From an uncultured Anaerobiospirillum sp. (lineage in GTDB: Bacteria > Pseudomonadota > Gammaproteobacteria > Enterobacterales > Succinivibrionaceae): a stretch of DNA of 41,870 bases. This document shows positions 1-8,198 of this stretch, in pieces. Made by a program: the position numbers and the translations under genes. The stretch is from assembly GCA_944390115.1 (NCBI GenBank), contig CALXOW010000026.1, forward strand, positions 1 to 41,870, written 5' to 3'. The notes beneath the pieces were generated by a model. It saw only the letters and a list, made by a program, of their open reading frames with translations. It ran no database searches and had not been told where the DNA came from. Each line of letters opens with the position of its first letter. Within the stretch, counting starts at the first letter, position 1.

Positions 1-135
1 GCTTTTTGTGGTCTTGATAAACATGGTACCCTCGCTTTGTTGTTACTGGTTGTTAGTCATATCATACAGAACAAAAAATGCATTTAAACTTGATATATAT
101 CGCATTTAACTAACATTTCACAGTCAAAGTCGGGT

Positions 136-174
136 AAAAATAGCCAGCCCCCATGACGCAAGCGCCATGAGGGC
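136..174 (-). terminator. Rho-independent terminator of the thr operon
   Basis: Reading on the minus strand, a 9-bp stem (GCCCTCATG with CATGGGGGC, one G-U pair) encloses a 10-nt loop. A T-rich run (TATTTTT) follows a few bases later. It starts 34 bp after the thrC stop codon, where the end of the thrABC transcript is expected. Confidence 0.7.
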
Positions 175-188
175 CTAGAAGTGCTGGG

Positions 189-216
189 TTACCAGCGCTT
201 AGTCAGCTTAGTCGGC
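189..216 (-). repeat. 9-bp tandem repeat carrying the thrC stop codon
   Basis: On the minus strand GCCGACTAA is followed directly by GCTGACTAA and then a diverged GCGCTGGTAA. The first TAA is the thrC stop and the second is in the same frame. This belongs to a pattern seen at several gene ends in the window. Confidence 0.6.
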
Positions 217-1503
217 CAGCTTGAGGTCGTCTAGCATATACGACTTCAAGGTGGCAAAGTCAGCGGCCATCAGCTTCTTGTCTAAAGCTAAGTTCATGCG
301 ATCAGCTAAGGCCTTCGGCAGTGGTAAGTCGATACCTAAGGTCTTATCAACCTCGGCCTTGAACTTAGCTGGGTGGGCGGTGCCTAAGAAGATACCAAAC
401 TCACCGTCCTTTAAGTGCTCAGACAGCACCTTGTGGGCTACGGCAGCATGTGGCTCTAAGACATAGCCGGTTGCCTCGTGGACGCTGCGCATGTGGGCGC
501 GGGTCTCGTCGTCAGAAACCGAGCCGTAATCAAAGTCCTGTAACGACCAGCCCATGAGCTGACACAGGGCCTCCACGCGCGGCCAATTGTTCGGACGGCT
601 GATGTCCATCGCATTGGAGATAGTAGCGACGGTGGCGTGTGGTTCCCACTGACCGGACTTGAGATAGCGCGGTACCGTGTCGTTGGCGTTGCAGGCAATG
701 ACAAAGCGGGCCTTTAAGCCTAAGGCCTTGGCAATAAGACCTGCGGTGATATTGCCAAAGTTGCCGCATGGTACGGCAAAGACCAAGTGCTCACGCTTCT
801 CGGCTGGCACCTGAGCTACCGCCTCAAAGTAGTAGCAAACCTGGGCGAGCAGACGGCTGATGTTGATCGAATTGGCGCTATTTAAGCCTACCGCCTGCTT
901 GAATGCTGCGTCGTCAAAGGCGGTCTTAACCATGTCTTGGCAATTATCAAATGGCGCATCCACCTCAACGGCGTGAATATTGTCACCTAAGGTGGCAATT
1001 AAGCTCTCTTGCAGCGGCGACACCATGCCCTTTGGATAGAGCACTACGACGTTGATCTTAGGCTGGTGATAGAAGGCGTCGGCCACCGCCGCACCGGTGT
1101 CACCGGAAGTCGCAGTTAAGATCGTACACTTGTCGTTGCCAATAATGGCCGATAAGACGCGGGCCATAAAGCGGGCGCCGAAGTCCTTGAAGGCCAAGGT
1201 TGGGCCGTGGAAGAGCTCAAGGCAGGCGCTCTTGCCGTCGACGTTGACGAGCGGGGCCTTAAAGGTAAAGGCATCGGCAATGATGGCCTCCAGCTCAGGG
1301 AGCTCATCGCTGCCAATTAAGTGGCGCAGCACCTTTTGCGAGCGCGTAACTAAGTCCAGCTGCAACAGAGCGTCGATCTCACTTTGTGAGAACGGCTCGA
1401 GCTTGTCCATAAAGAAGAGGCCTTGGTGAGCACCAATGCCCTGCTTGACCGCCTGAGCAAAGGTCACACGCTCAGAGTTGTCTTTGAGATTAACTAATTG
1501 CAT
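208..1503 (-). CDS. thrC: Threonine synthase
   Basis: Converts O-phospho-L-homoserine to L-threonine with pyridoxal phosphate, the last step of threonine synthesis in the cytoplasm. At 431 residues it is close to the E. coli enzyme (428) and can be aligned with it end to end by eye. The PLP lysine is K106 in GPTLAFKDFG, followed by the TATSGDTGAA phosphate-binding loop. SANSINISRLLAQ and the C-terminal FLGTAHPAKFK are also conserved. The ATG at 1503 follows an AGGA about 8 nt upstream. The gene lies 23 bp after thrB on the same strand, and a terminator follows it, so it closes the thrABC operon. The stop codon sits in a short tandem repeat. Confidence 0.97.
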   Translation of the reverse strand: MQLVNLKDNSERVTFAQAVKQGIGAHQGLFFMDKLEPFSQSEIDALLQLDLVTRSQKVLRHLIGSDELPELEAIIADAFTFKAPLVNVDGKSACLELFHGPTLAFKDFGARFMARVLSAIIGNDKCTILTATSGDTGAAVADAFYHQPKINVVVLYPKGMVSPLQESLIATLGDNIHAVEVDAPFDNCQDMVKTAFDDAAFKQAVGLNSANSINISRLLAQVCYYFEAVAQVPAEKREHLVFAVPCGNFGNITAGLIAKALGLKARFVIACNANDTVPRYLKSGQWEPHATVATISNAMDISRPNNWPRVEALCQLMGWSLQDFDYGSVSDDETRAHMRSVHEATGYVLEPHAAVAHKVLSEHLKDGEFGIFLGTAHPAKFKAEVDKTLGIDLPLPKALADRMNLALDKKLMAADFATLKSYMLDDLKLAD

Positions 1504-1526
1504 ATTAAGTCCTAACTCAGGTGGGA

Positions 1527-2513
1527 TTACGCCTCAAGCACCTCAACGTAGGCGCCATGTGGGTCAATCTTGCAGATATGGCAGAAGCCGTCTTGGTTGG
1601 CGATAAACTGGCGCTCCAAGTACTCCTTCATCTTGGTTGCTTGCTCCACATCCTTGAAAATCGAGAAGATGGTCGAGCCTGAGCCGGAGATACCGGTGTT
1701 CAAAGCGCCTAAAGCCGAACCAAAGAGGCGGGCCTCAGCAAAGCCTGGGATTAAAGCCGCACGATAAGGCTCGGCGATCACATCAACCAAGCTGGCGATA
1801 GCCAGGGCCTCATCCTTGGTATAGAGAGCATGAATAAAGGTACCAATGTGGCGGCCAAAGGTGATGACGTCTTGACGTAAGTACTGCGCCGGTAAGATGG
1901 CACGGGCTTCAGCGGTCGAAACCTTGATGCCAGGGAAGCATAAGACCCAGTACCACGAATCAAAGTAAGGCAGGCTTTGGCTGACCTGATTGTTTTCATT
2001 GGTGATGAACTGCATGCCACCAAAGTAGCATGGAGCGACGTTATCGTAGTGGATCGAGCCGGAGATCTTGCCCTCTAAGATACCCATCAGCTCAAGACAG
2101 CCCGCAGGACCAAAGTAATTGTCATGGGCTGCGTCTAAAGCCAGCACCGCTGCGACTACAGAAGAGGCCGATGAACCTAAACCCGAGCATACCGGCAAAT
2201 TCTTTTCCAAGGTCAGCTCTAAGCGCTTAGCCTTAAGTCCAGCGGCTTGCAGGCGCTGCTTGACCAGCTCGTAGGCGTCGTACACGATGTTTTGCTTGTG
2301 ATCGCTTGGCAGCTTGTGCACAAAGCGCCCGCTCACCTTAATGCTGAGATCAGGGGTGACCGTGCCGACCTCATCTGGGCCTAACTCACGAGCGTTGACA
2401 AAATCACCCAGCGGGCTGCCGTCTAATGGGCGTACCGCAATACCCAAGAGGTCAAAGCCTACCGATAAATTGGCCGAGGAGGCAGGGGCATAGGCTCGAT
2501 AAACCTGAGTCAC
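1527..2513 (-). CDS. thrB: Homoserine kinase
   Basis: GHMP-superfamily kinase that phosphorylates L-homoserine to O-phospho-L-homoserine with ATP. It has 328 residues, slightly longer than the 310 of E. coli. The N-terminal YAPASSANLSVGFDLLG and the glycine/serine-rich ATP loop PVCSGLGSSASSVVAA (about residues 109-124) are typical, and GISGSGSTIFSI near residue 275 is the third GHMP motif. The start is a GTG, chosen because AGAGGA lies 7 nt upstream and the product begins like ThrB. In enteric operons thrA and thrB nearly touch; here 99 bp separate them, holding a hairpin and a 12-bp repeat, so thrB may be controlled separately from thrA. Confidence 0.96.
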   Translation of the reverse strand: MTQVYRAYAPASSANLSVGFDLLGIAVRPLDGSPLGDFVNARELGPDEVGTVTPDLSIKVSGRFVHKLPSDHKQNIVYDAYELVKQRLQAAGLKAKRLELTLEKNLPVCSGLGSSASSVVAAVLALDAAHDNYFGPAGCLELMGILEGKISGSIHYDNVAPCYFGGMQFITNENNQVSQSLPYFDSWYWVLCFPGIKVSTAEARAILPAQYLRQDVITFGRHIGTFIHALYTKDEALAIASLVDVIAEPYRAALIPGFAEARLFGSALGALNTGISGSGSTIFSIFKDVEQATKMKEYLERQFIANQDGFCHICKIDPHGAYVEVLEA

Positions 2514-2531
2514 AAGAAATTCCTCTCACTG

Positions 2532-2566
2532 AAAAATTCTAGAGCACCTCAGGCCGAGGCCTGAGG
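2532..2566 (-). terminator. Hairpin between thrA and thrB, possible weak terminator or mRNA-stabilising element
   Basis: On the minus strand an 8-bp perfect stem, CCTCAGGC with GCCTGAGG, closes a CTCG tetraloop. A TTTTT run lies about 10 nt further on, and the thrB ribosome binding site comes right after that. The T run is too far from the stem for a strong intrinsic terminator. A partial terminator or a processing/stability hairpin would fit equally well. Confidence 0.35.
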
Positions 2567-2575
2567 CGGCACTAC

Positions 2576-2623
2576 ATTAGGCTCAAAATTAGGCTCTAAA
2601 TTAGGCTCAAAATTAGGCCTCAC
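2576..2623 (-). repeat. 12-bp tandem repeat overlapping the thrA stop codon, four copies
   Basis: Plus-strand units at 2576, 2588, 2600 and 2612 all begin ATTAGGC; the first three continue CTCAAA or CTCTAA. The copy at 2612 contains the thrA stop codon. As the period is 12, each further unit places another TAA in the thrA frame. Confidence 0.85.
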
Positions 2624-5078
2624 GGGTCCAGTTTTGTAAGCGCAGGATGTCCGAGATGACACCGGCGGCGGTAACGTCAGTACCAGCGCCATAACCGCGA
2701 ATGACCAGTGGGATTGGCTGGTAGTACGCGGAGGTAAAGGACAGGGCATTCTCGCCGCCTACGACCTTGTAGAGCGGATCTTCTGGGCCCACGGCCTTGA
2801 CCGCGCAGCTGCACTTACCGCCGTCCTTGATGGTGGCGACATAACGCAGTACCTTGCCCTCGGCCTTAGCGGCAGCTACCTTCTGGGCAAATTCCTCATC
2901 GGCGTGCTTTAAGTTCTCAAGCACTTCCTGAGCGTTATTGCCCTCTAAGTACTTGCGATCTACTGGGTAGTCGATCTCGATGTCGCTCAAATCGAGCTTG
3001 TAACCACACTCACGGGCTAAGATTAAGAGCTTACGTGCGACATCCATGCCCTCTAAGTCATCGCGTGGGTTGGGCTCGCTATAACCGCGCTCATAGGCAT
3101 CACGGGTGGCTTCAGATAAGGTCTTACCCTCATCGACTAAGCCAAAGATGTAGGAGAGCGTGCCCGACATAATGCCGTTGAACTCGATCAAACGGTCACC
3201 GGCCGCCAGCAGGTTTTGCAGCGTATTGATCACTGGTAAACCAGCACCCACCGTGGCCTCGTAGTAGAACTTGCGGTGGCAGGAACGCGCAATCTGGCGT
3301 AAGCCCTTGTAGTACTCGTAGGAGCTGGTATTGGCCTTCTTATTTGGGGTGACGACGTGGTAGCCCACCTTCATCAGCTCAATATAGGACAGCGCGATAT
3401 CCTCGCTTGAGGTGCAGTCAACAAAGACTGGGTTAACTAAGTGCGAATCCTCAACTAAGCGCTTAGCTTCCTCAATCGAGAAGGCTGGATTATGGCAAGC
3501 CTCTAACAGCTGTGGTACCTGCTCTAAGTTCAGACCGCGTGGATCCTTAACGTAGGTCTTGGAATTAGCCACACAAATGACGTGCAGCTCAACGCCATTG
3601 CGCTGTTGCAGCTCAGTTTGCTGCTTACGAATCTGCTCAAGCAGGGCCTTGCCCACACCACCGACACCAACAATGATGAGATCGATGATCTGACGGCCGC
3701 TAAAGAGCAAGGTGTGGCAGCTATAGATCGCCTCAGAAACCTTGGAATTATCGATAACCGCCGAAATCGAGCGCTCGGAGCTACCTTGGGCAATCGCGTT
3801 GATGTTGATATTGGCTTGAGCCAGGGCACGGAAGAATTTCGAGGATACGCCCTTAGCGGTACGCATACCCTCGCCCACGACCGAGATAATGGCCTTATTG
3901 TCCAAAATCTCAATTGGGTCTAAGAGCTGAGCTTGCAGCTCGAGGGCAAACTCTTCTTCAATCGCGGCACGGGCTAAGAAAGCGTCTTCGGAGTGGACGC
4001 AGAAGGAAATCGAGTACTCCGACGAGGACTGGGTAATGAGGACAATCGAAACGCCTGAGCGCGAGATGCAGGTGAAGAGGCGACCGGCCATACCGACCAT
4101 ACCCTTCATGCCAGGGCCCGAGACGTTGATCATCGAGACGTTCTTGAGATCGGAGATACCCTTGATCGCCAAGGAGCGATCGGTCTCATCAGAGATTAAG
4201 GTGCCCTCACCTTGTGGGTTTAAGGTGTTCTTAATCAGGCATGGAATGCGGTACTGGGCAATTGGTGCAATGGTGCGTGGGTGCAGCACCTTGGCACCAA
4301 AGTACGACAGCTCCATCGCCTCCTTGTAGGACATACGGCGCAACAGCACCGCATCAGGGACGGTGCGTGGGTCGCAGCTGTAGACGCCATCAACGTCGGT
4401 CCAAATCTCACAGCATTGAGCCTTAGCGACAGCGGCTAAGCAGGCAGCGGAGTAATCCGAGCCATTGCGGCCTAACAGCACGAGTTGACCTTGACGGTCA
4501 CCACCGCAGAAGCCCGACATCAAGATAATAGCCTTAGGATCAATGCTCAGGCGGGCAAAGCGCTCGCTGGAGGCGGCGATATCAACCGAGGACTCCAGAG
4601 GCTTACCGTCACAGACCAAGATCTGCACTGGGTCGATCACCTGCACTAAGTGCTGACGGGCCGTTAAGAGCTCAGCCATGATCGCGATCGACAAGGCCTC
4701 ACCGCGACACTCGATAAAGGCGGCGACGGCATCCGGGCACGAGCCTAATAAGGTGATACCCTCAACGCGGCGCTTTAATTCCTTGACCGTCTCTTCGTAG
4801 AAGGCCATAACCTTAGCACCATCAAAGTTAGGGTATTGGGTGTCTAAGGTATTGATGAGCGGACGGATGATGTTATCTAAGGCGCCAAATTCGTTCTTGC
4901 AATCAGAGCCTGCCAGCGCGCTTTTAACCATCGACACCAAAATATTGGTGACGCCCGCAGGAGCCGAGAGCACCAATGCGGTCTGAACCTGGATAGCGGT
5001 GTTAATCGCAATCTCTGACACATTAACGACACGCTGAGCATCTGCTACTGAGGTTCCACCAAATTTTAAGACGCGCAT
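2613..5078 (-). CDS. thrA: Bifunctional aspartokinase I / homoserine dehydrogenase I
   Basis: Catalyses the first and third steps from aspartate towards threonine. It has 821 residues against 820 in E. coli ThrA, with the same order: aspartokinase at about 1-250 (KFGGTSVA at the start, then GRNGSDYSAA and EIWTDVDGVY), paired ACT domains at about 310-460 (VSGPGMKGMVGMA, ITQSSSEYSISF, AQGSSERSIS), and homoserine dehydrogenase from about 465 (VGVGGVGKALLEQ nucleotide fold, VTPNKKANTSS, GTLSYIFG, EPNPRDDLEGMDVARK). The ATG at 5078 is preferred over an in-frame TTG 9 nt upstream because AGGAG lies 9 nt before it and the protein then begins MRVLKFGG as in the family. The ACT domains imply threonine feedback. 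First gene of thrABC. Confidence 0.97.
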   Translation of the reverse strand: MRVLKFGGTSVADAQRVVNVSEIAINTAIQVQTALVLSAPAGVTNILVSMVKSALAGSDCKNEFGALDNIIRPLINTLDTQYPNFDGAKVMAFYEETVKELKRRVEGITLLGSCPDAVAAFIECRGEALSIAIMAELLTARQHLVQVIDPVQILVCDGKPLESSVDIAASSERFARLSIDPKAIILMSGFCGGDRQGQLVLLGRNGSDYSAACLAAVAKAQCCEIWTDVDGVYSCDPRTVPDAVLLRRMSYKEAMELSYFGAKVLHPRTIAPIAQYRIPCLIKNTLNPQGEGTLISDETDRSLAIKGISDLKNVSMINVSGPGMKGMVGMAGRLFTCISRSGVSIVLITQSSSEYSISFCVHSEDAFLARAAIEEEFALELQAQLLDPIEILDNKAIISVVGEGMRTAKGVSSKFFRALAQANININAIAQGSSERSISAVIDNSKVSEAIYSCHTLLFSGRQIIDLIIVGVGGVGKALLEQIRKQQTELQQRNGVELHVICVANSKTYVKDPRGLNLEQVPQLLEACHNPAFSIEEAKRLVEDSHLVNPVFVDCTSSEDIALSYIELMKVGYHVVTPNKKANTSSYEYYKGLRQIARSCHRKFYYEATVGAGLPVINTLQNLLAAGDRLIEFNGIMSGTLSYIFGLVDEGKTLSEATRDAYERGYSEPNPRDDLEGMDVARKLLILARECGYKLDLSDIEIDYPVDRKYLEGNNAQEVLENLKHADEEFAQKVAAAKAEGKVLRYVATIKDGGKCSCAVKAVGPEDPLYKVVGGENALSFTSAYYQPIPLVIRGYGAGTDVTAAGVISDILRLQNWTREA

Positions 5079-5170
5079 AAAGAGCAACTCCTAAACTCCA
5101 AAAAATCCGTCCCAGCACTAAGCGCCCGTAGCTCCACCAAATAAGGACCATGAACGGCCAGCAACTAAGG

Positions 5171-5257
5171 CCCAAATAAAAACAATGACAGGCCCCAACA
5201 AGGCCTTGGGGCGGCCACAATCAGGCCACTGGGTCGGCCCCGACTGCGCATGCAGTC
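5171..5257 (-). promoter_or_regulatory. Structured thrA leader, candidate attenuator
   Basis: On the minus strand the leader first has a GACTGC/GCAGTC hairpin (5242-5257). It then has a 7-bp GCCCCAA/TTGGGGC hairpin (5192-5212), followed 9 nt later by TTTTTATTT. An upstream GGGGC stretch (about 5236-5241) could pair instead with the GCCCC arm of the second hairpin. That is the geometry expected of terminator/antiterminator switching. No threonine- or isoleucine-rich leader peptide was found, so the trigger is unknown and the call is tentative. Confidence 0.35.
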
Positions 5258-5324
5258 AAACCAATAAGCAAAAAATAAGAAAGGCACCAACCAAAACCGC
5301 CTTAAAGCGCCATTTTACGGCCAT
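5256..5324 (-). CDS. Possible 22-residue leader peptide upstream of thrA
   Basis: A 22-codon frame starts at ATG 5324, inside the presumed thrA transcript, and stops within the first leader hairpin. The product begins MAVKWRFK and continues with a hydrophobic stretch rich in Val, Leu and Phe. It has no Thr and only one Ile, unlike E. coli ThrL. The ribosome binding site is weak (GGA only a few bases from the ATG). It may be a chance frame; its position between a promoter and the attenuator-like hairpins is the only reason to list it. Confidence 0.25.
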   Translation of the reverse strand: MAVKWRFKAVLVGAFLIFCLLV

Positions 5325-5350
5325 TAATCCGGCTCTAGGGTGCACGGCCC

Positions 5351-5380
5351 ATTGTCCTAGTTTTAATCAAAACTTGTCAA
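5351..5380 (-). promoter_or_regulatory. Candidate sigma-70 promoter for thrABC
   Basis: On the minus strand a perfect TTGACA (5375-5380) is followed after 18 nt by GACAAT (5351-5356, 4 of 6 matches to the -10 consensus). This gives a leader of roughly 265 nt before the thrA ATG. Confidence 0.5.
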
Positions 5381-5519
5381 CCGTCACGCTTTTGCAGCGG
5401 CACTTGCCCTGTTACAACGCCTCAACGCCCTATTTTGGTGCCAAAACTATGGCTTAGGATTTGCTCAAAATACCCCATCAGGGCTTAATCTACGGGCGCG
5501 CTTACTATGGAGGTGGCTT

Positions 5520-6395
5520 ATGAACATCGCACCAACTTCCTCAACGGCAAGTATCGAGCTGCTGCGGCAAATGGCCGCCTCTCCGCTCAAAAATGAGCTG
5601 CACGAAGCCAACGCTCAGGTTAAGACCCAAGCTACCCACCAGGTTACGACCAACGAGCAAAATTTTGCTCCAACATTCAGCAAATCAAGCCCAAGTGAGC
5701 CTGCTAGCGGCATCAACTCGGCCAAGCTCATCCAAGAGGCTAAGGCGGTGCAAGCTGCACAAACAGCACAAGCAACCAAAAACGCGCAAGCAGCCCCAAG
5801 CACCACCGAGCCTACTGAGGTCAAACCACCGCTGCTTGGCACTGCTCCCAAGACCGTAGGCGCGCCGGTCAGCTCAGGCTTTAATAGCTTGGGCAATCTG
5901 AGTACCAACACCAATTTCCAGGACTTTGCGCTCTTAAACACCAAGCAAGCCGCTTTAAATCAGGCCTTGGCTGTGGCGCAAGCCACAGGCCAAACGGCTG
6001 CTGCGGCGGTGCAACCGGCGCTCATCATTCAGCTTGGTATGCTCCAACAGCTCTACAGCTGGTCGCGCCAATTAGAGCAGCGCAAATTAAACGAGCAGCA
6101 CAACACCAACCCCAGTGCCATGGCCTCCAGCGATGAGGAAGGAGCGGAGGTAGGCATCTCGCAGCTGGTGTGCCTCATCTTTTTTGAGCGCACCTTAAAG
6201 CTAGTGGACAGCTGCAAGCACTTAGCGCTCAACCGCTTCTTAAAGAAAGGGCCTTTAGGCGAGCACCTGCACGAAGAGAACACTGATGATGAGTACGGTA
6301 CCACCTATGCCGACGTGGACGCCGAAACCGACTACATCAAGCGCCCGCGCCACGACAAGCCCGGAATGGATTTCCACTACGCCCTGCTGAGCTAA
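5520..6395 (+). CDS. Hypothetical protein, disordered N-terminal half and helical core
   Basis: I do not recognise this 291-residue protein. The ATG at 5520 has a strong GGAGGT about 7 nt upstream. Residues 1-125 are rich in Ala, Gln, Thr, Ser and Pro, as in a disordered region. Residues 130-195 look helical and Ala/Gln-rich. A short hydrophobic stretch, VCLIFFERTLKLVDSCKHLA (about residues 217-236), is followed by an acidic tail. There is no signal peptide or clear membrane segment. It is transcribed away from thrA and lies upstream of the arabinose-like locus on the same strand, but 270 bp of repeats and promoter sequence separate them, so it is probably its own transcript. Confidence 0.7.
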   Translation: MNIAPTSSTASIELLRQMAASPLKNELHEANAQVKTQATHQVTTNEQNFAPTFSKSSPSEPASGINSAKLIQEAKAVQAAQTAQATKNAQAAPSTTEPTEVKPPLLGTAPKTVGAPVSSGFNSLGNLSTNTNFQDFALLNTKQAALNQALAVAQATGQTAAAAVQPALIIQLGMLQQLYSWSRQLEQRKLNEQHNTNPSAMASSDEEGAEVGISQLVCLIFFERTLKLVDSCKHLALNRFLKKGPLGEHLHEENTDDEYGTTYADVDAETDYIKRPRHDKPGMDFHYALLS

Positions 6396-6440
6396 CGCCC
6401 TACCCCCAGTTCCTACGCTCTCCCAGCCCGTAGCCCAGCC

Positions 6441-6519
6441 CAACCATTGCGCGCTAAGCTCAGCCCCAGCCTCTAACCTGCTCACTTCCTACTGAGCTCA
6501 ACCATGGCGCGCCAAGCTC
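6441..6519. repeat. Diverged direct repeat after the hypothetical gene
   Basis: CAACCATTGCGCGCTAAGCT at 6441 recurs at 6499 with two differences in its first 20 bases; the spacing is 58 bp. A further short repeat (GCTGGGCAAA) lies at about 6588-6618. No open frame of note is present, so this is degenerate intergenic repeat sequence. Confidence 0.5.
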
Positions 6520-6667
6520 GTGCTCTAACCCAAATGCTTTAGCGCTGTGCCCGTGAGTTCAATGAGAGACGCTCACCGCCAGACGGCGCTGGGCAAAATT
6601 GTTGCGGCTGGGCAAATTGAGTACTAGACATTCACAAATTTGGATCTGCCTCACACTTTGTTGCTTA

Positions 6668-6732
6668 TAGCAATTTTGTCCAGTAAATAAGAAAAATTAT
6701 CCACTGTGAACACCGGGTTAAAAACCTAAAAT
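6668..6732 (+). promoter_or_regulatory. AraC-type activator sites and promoter of the permease-GH42 operon
   Basis: Half-site 1 at 6668-6684, TAGCAATTTTGTCCAGT, matches E. coli araI1 (TAGCATTTTTATCCATA) at 13 of 17 positions. Half-site 2 at 6689-6705, AAGAAAAATTATCCACT, starts exactly 21 bp later in the same orientation and keeps TTATCCA. A weak -35 (CTGTGA, 6704-6709) overlaps the end of half-site 2. After 17 nt comes TAAAAT (6727-6732) as -10. Direct repeats in 21-bp phase, with the promoter-proximal one overlapping the -35, is the araBAD arrangement. The convergent AraC-family gene downstream is the obvious partner. Confidence 0.65.
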
Positions 6733-6813
6733 ACCCCATAGCAACACGGTTTGCCCCTTACCGTGTTGGGCGCTGCAGCACTGTACTTTTTGGTTTTTAG
6801 CAGGACATTTTCT

Positions 6814-8097
6814 ATGTTTGGATTCTTAACTCGCGGCGAGCCTGCACCCGCCGCTAACTGGACTACCCCTAAAGACAGTGAGCAGCCCAAGTTACCTTTA
6901 ATGGAAGGCATCGCCTTAGTCGTTGGCGTCTTCTTCTGGCTTGGTTCCTATTTAGGCATGGTGGGCGTGCTGGTGCCTGCCCGCATCGCCGAAATTGACC
7001 CAGAGGCTAAGGCTACCGCCTTAGCGGCAATGTCGGCCATCGCGATGGTAGTTTCGACTATCGCCAACATCTTAGAGGGCGCTTGGTCCGACCGTACCCG
7101 CTCGCGCTTTGGCCGCCGCACCCCATGGCTCTACTTTGGCTCGATTGGTGCCGCCATCTGCATTTACTTCTGGGGTACCGCCGATAGCATCGCCGCGATT
7201 ATCGCGTGGGATGCCATCTACATGATCTTTTTAAACGCCATTGTGGCCCCACTTATCGCCGTACTCTCCGATCGCGTCGCTCCCCGCCATCGTGGCACCA
7301 TTTCCTCGATGTACGCCATCGGTATGTCCGCTGGTAACTATGGCGGTCAAATCCTGGCAGCCTTCTTCATCGGCGTCAATGAGACCAACGGCGTTATCTT
7401 AATGGCGGTGATGGCCCTGCTCTCTGGTCCTTTAGCTTCGGTCTTCTTGCGTGAAAAGAGCACGATCGGCATGCCAGTCGAGAAGCTAACCTTAAAGAAC
7501 TTATCTGAGAACTTCGCCTTCCCCCTCAAGGATTGCCGTGATTACTACTTGGCTTTAATCGGCAAGGTCTGCGTAGTCTCTGCTCAGTTCACCGTTGCCG
7601 GTTATCAGCTCTACATCCTAACCGACTACATCGGCCTGAGCGACAGCGAGTCGGCCTCCTACATCAGCTATATCTCGACCATCTTGATGGTATCAGCCAT
7701 CATCTTGTCCCTGATTTCGGGCCCAATTGCCGATAGGATGCATTGGCGCAAGTGGCCAGTGGTTATCTCCTCTCTGTTAATGGCGATAGGCTGCATCATC
7801 CCAAGCTTTGCCCCGAGCGCCAACTTAATGCTGGTTTATGCCTTAGTCGCAGGCTTAGGTTATGGCATCTTCTCCTCCTTGGACCAAGCCCTGAATATCG
7901 ACGTGTTGCCAAACATGAAGACCGCCGCTAAAGACTTAGGCATCCTCAACATCGCCAACAACGGTGGTCAAGTAATTGGACCGGTACTCTCGGGCATTAT
8001 CATTGCCACCGCTGGCTATGACTACGTGTTCCACTTAGGCTGCGGCCTGGCCTTAATGGGTGCAATTCTCTTAGCCTTCATCAAGAAGGTCCACTAA
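6814..8097 (+). CDS. Sugar permease, MFS/GPH type (glycoside:cation symporter-like)
   Basis: Inner-membrane sugar transporter with about 12 predicted hydrophobic helices in 427 residues. Start chosen at ATG 6814, with AGGA 8 nt upstream, rather than a TTG 63 nt earlier that has no ribosome binding site. The cytoplasmic loop at about residues 89-105, GAWSDRTRSRFGRRTPW, is the signature shared by GPH (melibiose-type) symporters and SLC45-like sucrose carriers. A second half-repeat motif, GPIADRMHWRKWP, follows in the C-terminal half. The GH42 gene starts 101 bp downstream on the same strand, so the two probably import and cleave the same beta-galactoside or arabinoside. Substrate specificity cannot be read from the sequence. 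Confidence 0.85.
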   Translation: MFGFLTRGEPAPAANWTTPKDSEQPKLPLMEGIALVVGVFFWLGSYLGMVGVLVPARIAEIDPEAKATALAAMSAIAMVVSTIANILEGAWSDRTRSRFGRRTPWLYFGSIGAAICIYFWGTADSIAAIIAWDAIYMIFLNAIVAPLIAVLSDRVAPRHRGTISSMYAIGMSAGNYGGQILAAFFIGVNETNGVILMAVMALLSGPLASVFLREKSTIGMPVEKLTLKNLSENFAFPLKDCRDYYLALIGKVCVVSAQFTVAGYQLYILTDYIGLSDSESASYISYISTILMVSAIILSLISGPIADRMHWRKWPVVISSLLMAIGCIIPSFAPSANLMLVYALVAGLGYGIFSSLDQALNIDVLPNMKTAAKDLGILNIANNGGQVIGPVLSGIIIATAGYDYVFHLGCGLALMGAILLAFIKKVH

Positions 8098-8198
8098 CAG
8101 CTTAAGATCCTATAACAGCGTCCCTGCTGCAGTTTAGAACTCCCAAGGCTCTAACCTGTGGCCCCAAGCTTGAGCTACCGTGCAAAAAAGGATTTTCT

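Noticed and set aside
2549-2749. Frame across the thrA end encoding repeated PNFE/PNLE tetrapeptides
   Set aside because: It is the 12-bp repeat read in another frame; no start signal, and it overlaps thrA.
5023-5220. 65-codon Trp/Phe-rich frame overlapping the thrA start
   Set aside because: It needs a TTG start without a ribosome binding site and overlaps thrA coding sequence in another frame; most likely a shadow.
5256-5324. Classical threonine/isoleucine attenuation leader peptide
   Set aside because: The only suitable short frame has no Thr and one Ile, so the E. coli mechanism cannot be claimed.
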